DNA from: GCA-2737125 sp044336815
Lineage (GTDB): Bacteria; Actinomycetota; Actinomycetes; S36-B12
DNA: 10,425 bases
Direction of reading: 5' to 3'
NCBI GenBank assembly: GCA_044336815.1
Contig: JBIIOU010000064.1
Coordinates: 1 to 10,425, forward strand
In this document: piece by piece, positions 7,586-10,425 of the stretch
Numbering within the stretch: position 1 is the stretch's first letter
How the letters are laid out: every line of letters begins with the position of its first letter
Program-made: the position numbers and the translations under genes
Notes under the pieces: generated by a model
The model's database searches: none
Told to the model about the DNA's origin: nothing
The model's input: the letters and a program-made list of their open reading frames with translations, nothing else

Positions 7586-7711
7586 GTGAAGAAACTATTG
7601 ATAGTTGCAGCGTTAGCTGGGATTGGTTATGTGATCTACCGGCAGGTCACCGCCAGCAAGGCGGAGCAAGACCTCTGGTCAGAAGCCACCACCGAGCCCG
7701 ACCTCCGCTGA
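7586..7711 (+). CDS. DLW-39 family small membrane protein
   Basis: The 41-residue product starts VKKLLIVAALAGIGYVIYRQ and contains EQDLWSEAT at residues 27-35. This is the pattern of the small actinobacterial DLW-39 family, usually found between tRNA-Ile and tRNA-Ala downstream of gyrA, exactly as here. A single hydrophobic helix (about 3-18) with a short polar tail suggests a membrane-anchored peptide; the function is unknown. The GTG lies one base after the tRNA-Ile discriminator. Upstream in this frame, stop codons lie inside the tRNA (TGA TAA at 7544-7549) and no alternative start follows them, so this start is secure. There is no space for a separate ribosome binding site except within the tRNA. 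The gene is too short for most gene callers. Confidence 0.88.
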   Translation: MKKLLIVAALAGIGYVIYRQVTASKAEQDLWSEATTEPDLR

Positions 7712-7745
7712 CACTCCGCATAACTTAATATCGTCACCCGCACGT

Positions 7746-7761
7746 CCTCGTAGTTACGAGG
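7746..7761 (+). repeat. Inverted repeat abutting the 5' end of tRNA-Ala
   Basis: CCTCGTA and TACGAGG flank a GT centre, overlapping the first two bases of tRNA-Ala. As RNA it could form a six-pair hairpin with an AGTT loop that competes with the acceptor stem until RNase P cuts. It could also be chance. Confidence 0.4.
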
Positions 7762-7832
7762 GGGTTTAGCTCAGTTGGTAGAGCGCTGCCTTTGCAAGGC
7801 AGAAGTCAGGAGTTCGAGTCTCCTAACCTCCA
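7760..7832 (+). tRNA. tRNA-Ala (anticodon TGC)
   Basis: The cloverleaf is complete. The acceptor GGGGGTT pairs with AACCTCC and includes the G3-T70 wobble pair (7762 with 7829), the identity mark read by alanyl-tRNA synthetase. The D-stem is GCTC/GAGC, the anticodon stem CTGCC/GGCAG carries the loop TTTGCAA (anticodon TGC at 7793-7795), and the T-stem AGGAG/CTCCT carries TTCGAGT. Length is 73 bases including discriminator A; CCA is not encoded. It is the last element of the conserved actinobacterial block. No repeat of its 3' end was seen further right. Confidence 0.97.
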
Positions 7833-7981
7833 CGGTCGGAGACAAACCGCCTATGACCGGCTGGTTGGCATAATCGTGTGTTTTACAGAGCGAACCCGCT
7901 TCTACTATGTTGGTTCGATCCGGGGTGGGGAGGAGTGTTAGCGACGGTTCCACGAGGCGGCTCCAAACGGAAATCTGCGAC

Positions 7982-8467
7982 TCATTCCTGCGGCAAGTGA
8001 AGGTCACTTAGTTGATGGATATCGAGTAGATCTTGTTCGCGACCTGAAGCTTCCTTCATGCGAATGAGATCCTCGTAACCAACCACCCACACAGTGACGC
8101 CACCTGCAACCGCTTGACGGGCGCGTGATCGCATTGCGTCGTAGTCAGCGGAGCCAGGAACGTCGTTTAGGAAATCGAGGGGCCCGGCATCTGTGTCCAT
8201 GGTGAATGATGCACCGGTCATGAGGACCTGTGGATCTGTCGGATCGATATCTAACTTTTCTGCATCTATTCCGCGAAGTCGAGCGTTGAGTTCTAACAAA
8301 GCCGCCGCCAAGCGCGACATATTCTGCGCGTCGAGCCGTGCCACGAAATCAATGTCTGCGGTGGCTCGAACATAGCCGTGGGCAATGACGGCCCAGGCCC
8401 CAATAGTGAGGTAGTCAACCCCATGTCGATCCAGCGTCTCAAAGATTCGGGCTGGATCGAAGGTCAT
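7982..8467 (-). CDS. Nucleotidyltransferase of the MNT/AbiEii-like type
   Basis: This 161-residue protein has the features of the minimal nucleotidyltransferase fold. A glycine-containing first motif (YLTIGAWAVIAHG, residues 19-31) is followed by TADIDF with metal-binding Asp38 and Asp40, and a likely third acidic residue is Asp98 in GPLDFL. The C-terminal YEDLIRMKEASGREQDLLDI (about 125-145) is typical of AbiEii/DUF6036-like members. Relatives include toxins of type IV and MenA-type toxin-antitoxin systems, some of which add nucleotides to tRNA; others have unknown roles. The start chosen is the ATG that overlaps the stop of the upstream small ORF (ATGA). A longer frame from 8509 would add 14 residues (MCIRFRTRGQGQRG) unlike the family and would overlap that ORF. 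No classical HEPN or AbiEi antitoxin partner is visible. The active-site residues look intact; substrate and role are unknown. Confidence 0.8.
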   Translation of the reverse strand: MTFDPARIFETLDRHGVDYLTIGAWAVIAHGYVRATADIDFVARLDAQNMSRLAAALLELNARLRGIDAEKLDIDPTDPQVLMTGASFTMDTDAGPLDFLNDVPGSADYDAMRSRARQAVAGGVTVWVVGYEDLIRMKEASGREQDLLDIHQLSDLHLPQE

Positions 8468-8598
8468 TCCTCGCTGGCCTTGCCCACGAGTTCGGAAGCG
8501 AATGCACACAGGGCGAAAGCCTGTTGGATTCGTTCGCCTGCCTCTTTATCGAAGTGAGTGTCCGAATGCATTGTGCTCACGACTTCAGCATAGGCCAT
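8464..8598 (-). CDS. Small ORF (44 aa) coupled to the nucleotidyltransferase
   Basis: The frame runs from ATG at 8598 to TGA at 8464-8466, and the stop overlaps the nucleotidyltransferase start as ATGA. It encodes 44 residues: a polar N-terminus (MAYAEVVSTMHSDTHFDKE) followed by a likely amphipathic helix (ERIQQAFALCAFASELVGK, about 22-40). I do not recognise a family. The tight coupling suggests a partner or antitoxin-like role, but it could also be a remnant of a longer gene or a non-functional leader. A stop (TAA) lies in frame 12 bases upstream of the ATG, and no clear ribosome binding site is present, which lowers confidence. The transporter gene on the same strand ends 34 bases upstream, so all three may share a transcript. 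Confidence 0.5.
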   Translation of the reverse strand: MAYAEVVSTMHSDTHFDKEAGERIQQAFALCAFASELVGKASEE

Positions 8599-8632
8599 TT
8601 CGGTCGTTTAGTGCCCGCCGTGGCCGACCTGG

Positions 8633-9448
8633 CTAGAAGGAGACCAGGAAGCTTCCACCGATGACAATGATGAAGCCGATTACCTGCACTCGAGTCATGC
8701 GCTCCTTGAGGAGGAATAAGGCCAAGATTGCGAGCACGATCGGATCGAGTCCGGAGAGCACCGACACGATAGCGACGTTGCCACCGGTCGTGGCGGTGGA
8801 GAAACTGAGCAAGGCTAGGGCTTCAAGAAGTCCGATAGCCAGGATCAAGGGAACTGCCTTCTTATTCATCCCACCTGTCGAGCGAGTGAAGAGCGCAAGT
8901 ACCAGGACGATGACCACCGTTACGAGTTCGGTAAGAAGTACCGTTCCGAGAACATTCGACTGGCTTCCCAGGTTCACGGACACCTGGGAGATTCCGAAGA
9001 ACAGTGCGGCAATCACGGCAAGGAACACCGGGCCGAGCGACGATTTGCCCTTCATCTCCGGAGCGCCGAGAAGAATGATGCCGCTGAGCGTGACTATGAC
9101 ACCGACAATGGCGATCGCGTCGGGCATATTCCCGTGGCGGACATCCCAGATGAGAGGAACGAGAACCAGCAAGGTGGCCACTGCGCCGATAACACCCATA
9201 CTGCCCTGCGAAAGTGCCTTCAGGTACAGGATATTCCCGATGAAGAACAGCGTGCCGGAGACAATGCCGGCCACGATGTCAACCTTGTCAAACACCATCA
9301 GGTCAGACCGGAGGCCCAGGATCAAGTAGATAACGGCGGCCACGATGGATGCGCCACCTGCCACGGCGAACGCTGACACTCTCTTGGTGAGGTTGCCGCT
9401 GGTGAAGTCAGCCAAGCCGTAGAAAACACTCGTAAGAAGAGCAAGCAC
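8633..9448 (-). CDS. EamA/DMT family transporter
   Basis: This very hydrophobic 271-residue protein has about ten membrane helices in two homologous halves (about 1-128 and 138-271), as expected for EamA-domain drug/metabolite transporters of the inner membrane. Typical sequences are the N-terminal LLTSVFYGLADFTSGNL and, in the second half, SVLSGLDPIVLAILALFLLKERMTRVQ with the conserved Glu-Arg before the last helix. The equivalent place in the first half (VPLIWDVRHGNMPDA) lacks that Glu. The family exports or imports diverse small molecules; the substrate cannot be told. The GTG start is the only start-type codon in the frame downstream of the last in-frame stop that keeps the first helix; no clear ribosome binding site precedes it. 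It is divergent from asnB. Confidence 0.85.
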   Translation of the reverse strand: MLALLTSVFYGLADFTSGNLTKRVSAFAVAGGASIVAAVIYLILGLRSDLMVFDKVDIVAGIVSGTLFFIGNILYLKALSQGSMGVIGAVATLLVLVPLIWDVRHGNMPDAIAIVGVIVTLSGIILLGAPEMKGKSSLGPVFLAVIAALFFGISQVSVNLGSQSNVLGTVLLTELVTVVIVLVLALFTRSTGGMNKKAVPLILAIGLLEALALLSFSTATTGGNVAIVSVLSGLDPIVLAILALFLLKERMTRVQVIGFIIVIGGSFLVSF

Positions 9449-9484
9449 GATCGCTACCGGGGGATTATGGCAGGAGCTCGAGCC

Positions 9485-9507
9485 GAAGTCTGGGATTTTC
9501 AGACTTC
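9485..9507. promoter_or_regulatory. Perfect 8-bp inverted repeat between the transporter gene and asnB
   Basis: GAAGTCTG (9485-9492) and CAGACTTC (9500-9507) flank GGATTTT. It lies 36 bases from the transporter start and 75 bases before the asnB ATG, where an operator for one or both divergent genes would be expected. As RNA on the + strand it could form a hairpin. No T-run follows arm 2, so it is not a typical terminator. Confidence 0.5.
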
Positions 9508-9582
9508 AAGCATGAGCGGTACGGCCCCGGCAGTGAACTCGGCTGTTATTGTTCGGGCCTCGGACGATATTTGGGGGCCTGC

Positions 9583-10425
9583 ATGTGCGGGATCGCGGGC
9601 GTTCTTGGTCCTCCTGAGCGCACTTCAACTCTTCTCCCGCAGATGCTCCAGGCCATCACTCACCGCGGACCCGATGACTCAGGTGAGTATGTGGGCCCTG
9701 AACTCGCGTTCGGCACAACTCGCCTCGCGATAATTGACCTCGACGGCGGCCATCAACCAATGTGGGCTACGGACGATCGTGTAGGAATCGTGTACAACGG
9801 TGAGATCTACAACGCTCACGAAATTAATGAAACCTTGATTGCGCAGGGCAGCAAGTTCGCCACACAGTGCGACACCGAGACAGTTCTACAGCTTTATCAG
9901 GTGAGCGGACACTCGAATCTTCGCCAGATGTTCCAGTGCCTGCGCGGCATGTTTGCTTTAGCTATCTACGACATTCCGCGCAACCGGCTCGTGCTCGCAC
10001 GTGATCCATTCGGCATCAAGCCGCTCTACTACCGGCTGTCCGCAGGCGGGTCACTCATCTCTTTCGGGTCCGAGATCAAGTCACTGCTCGTCGACCCTGA
10101 GTTCACCAGAGTGATCAACCATGACGCCCTGGTCAGCTACCTGTCACTGCAATACAACCCGTTGCCCGAGACGTTCTTCTCGGGCATCTACCGTCTTCCA
10201 CCAGGCTCGTTTGCCACCGTCGACCTTCACTCCGGTCACATGGACGTGCACCGCTATTGGGAGTATGAATTCGACGACAACTCTCAGGATGACGAGGGTG
10301 CTCTTGCTGAGCAGATCCGCTACTCAATGGAGAAATCAGTTGCCCGCCATTTGATCAGTGATGTACCGGTCGGCGCCTTTCTCAGTGGCGGCATCGACAG
10401 CGCCATCATCGTGACCCTCGCCCAG
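9583..10425 (+). CDS. asnB: Glutamine-hydrolysing asparagine synthetase, 5' part
   Basis: The enzyme makes asparagine, or amidates a related substrate, from aspartate, ATP and glutamine. The 281 visible residues include the class II glutamine amidotransferase domain: catalytic Cys2 in MCGIAGVLG, HRGPDDSG (27-34), the TTRLAIIDL segment, YNGEIYN (71-77) and RDPFGIKPLYY. The ATP-binding synthetase domain begins later, with the PP-loop SGGIDS at 268-273. The frame is open to the window end, so the C-terminal half (full members are about 600 residues) is not seen. The ATG at 9583 is fixed by the need for Cys at position 2; GGGGG at 9573-9577 may serve as ribosome binding site. asnB paralogues also occur in cell-surface sugar clusters, so its context further right would decide its exact role. 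Confidence 0.92.
   Translation, partial: MCGIAGVLGPPERTSTLLPQMLQAITHRGPDDSGEYVGPELAFGTTRLAIIDLDGGHQPMWATDDRVGIVYNGEIYNAHEINETLIAQGSKFATQCDTETVLQLYQVSGHSNLRQMFQCLRGMFALAIYDIPRNRLVLARDPFGIKPLYYRLSAGGSLISFGSEIKSLLVDPEFTRVINHDALVSYLSLQYNPLPETFFSGIYRLPPGSFATVDLHSGHMDVHRYWEYEFDDNSQDDEGALAEQIRYSMEKSVARHLISDVPVGAFLSGGIDSAIIVTLAQ

Noticed and set aside
7458..7588. GTG frame running from the spacer through tRNA-Ile
   Set aside because: Most of it is translated tRNA, and the frame ends at the tRNA end; chance open frame.
7909..7932. T-arm-like GGTTCGATCC after tRNA-Ala, considered as a tRNA fragment or attachment site
   Set aside because: The flanking bases do not pair as a T-stem, and the sequence does not repeat the tRNA-Ala or tRNA-Ile 3' ends.
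7771..8007. Open frame on the - strand across tRNA-Ala and the following spacer
   Set aside because: Its C-terminal third is the antisense translation of tRNA-Ala, a well-known source of false hypothetical proteins, and it also overlaps the end of the nucleotidyltransferase gene.
8468..8509. Longer nucleotidyltransferase start at 8509
   Set aside because: The extra 14 residues do not resemble the family and would overlap the small upstream ORF; the ATGA overlap start at 8467 is more typical.
8661..9329. 222-residue + strand ORF opposite the transporter gene
   Set aside because: It is antisense to a clear EamA transporter and lacks any recognisable domain.
9467..9733. 88-residue + strand ORF beginning ahead of asnB
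   Set aside because: It overlaps the conserved asnB N-terminus in another frame and resembles no known protein; treated as a shadow.

Overview
The window is from an actinobacterial chromosome, next to the replication-initiation region. The evidence is gene order: dnaN-recF-dciA-gyrB-gyrA-DUF3566 gene-tRNA-Ile(GAT)-DLW-39 gene-tRNA-Ala(TGC). The last four items are a typical actinobacterial arrangement. The proteins also look actinobacterial, for example the GPRDTYG end of DciA and the two-helix DUF3566 protein. GTG and TTG starts are common and the tRNAs carry no encoded CCA. By eye the GC content is moderate and TTA leucine codons are frequent in recF and gyrase, so this is not a Streptomyces-type very high GC genome. 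A moderate-GC lineage is likely, but I cannot name a genus.

Positions 1-2301 hold the end of dnaN, then recF (2-nt gap), then dciA (ATGA overlap). All are on the + strand and look like one transcript for clamp, gap repair and helicase loading. Positions 2302-2530 are the longest gene-free stretch. It holds a 10-bp tandem repeat, short palindromes, a DnaA-box-like 9-mer inside a possible promoter, and a strong ribosome binding site for gyrB. gyrB (2531-4492), gyrA (4531-7044) and a TTGA-overlapped DUF3566 membrane protein gene (7041-7430) follow. tRNA-Ile, a 41-codon DLW-39 gene starting one base after that tRNA, and tRNA-Ala complete the conserved block at 7832.

After tRNA-Ala the context changes. 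Three genes lie on the - strand, read right to left: an EamA-type transporter, a 44-residue unknown ORF, and a MNT/AbiEii-like nucleotidyltransferase joined to that ORF by an ATGA overlap. On the + strand, diverging from the transporter, is the start of an asparagine synthetase gene (asnB-like), cut by the window end. A perfect 8-bp inverted repeat lies between the two divergent genes. This part looks like variable gene content; no integrase or transposase is visible.

The most unusual signal is a nearly identical sequence (AAAACCAGT-N-TTTA, extended match 19 of 24) upstream of both gyrB and gyrA, at exactly the same distance from each GTG start. Next are the DLW-39 start abutting tRNA-Ile, which suggests a leaderless message made by tRNA processing, and the nucleotidyltransferase with its tiny coupled partner. 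No complete, clearly new multi-gene system is evident.
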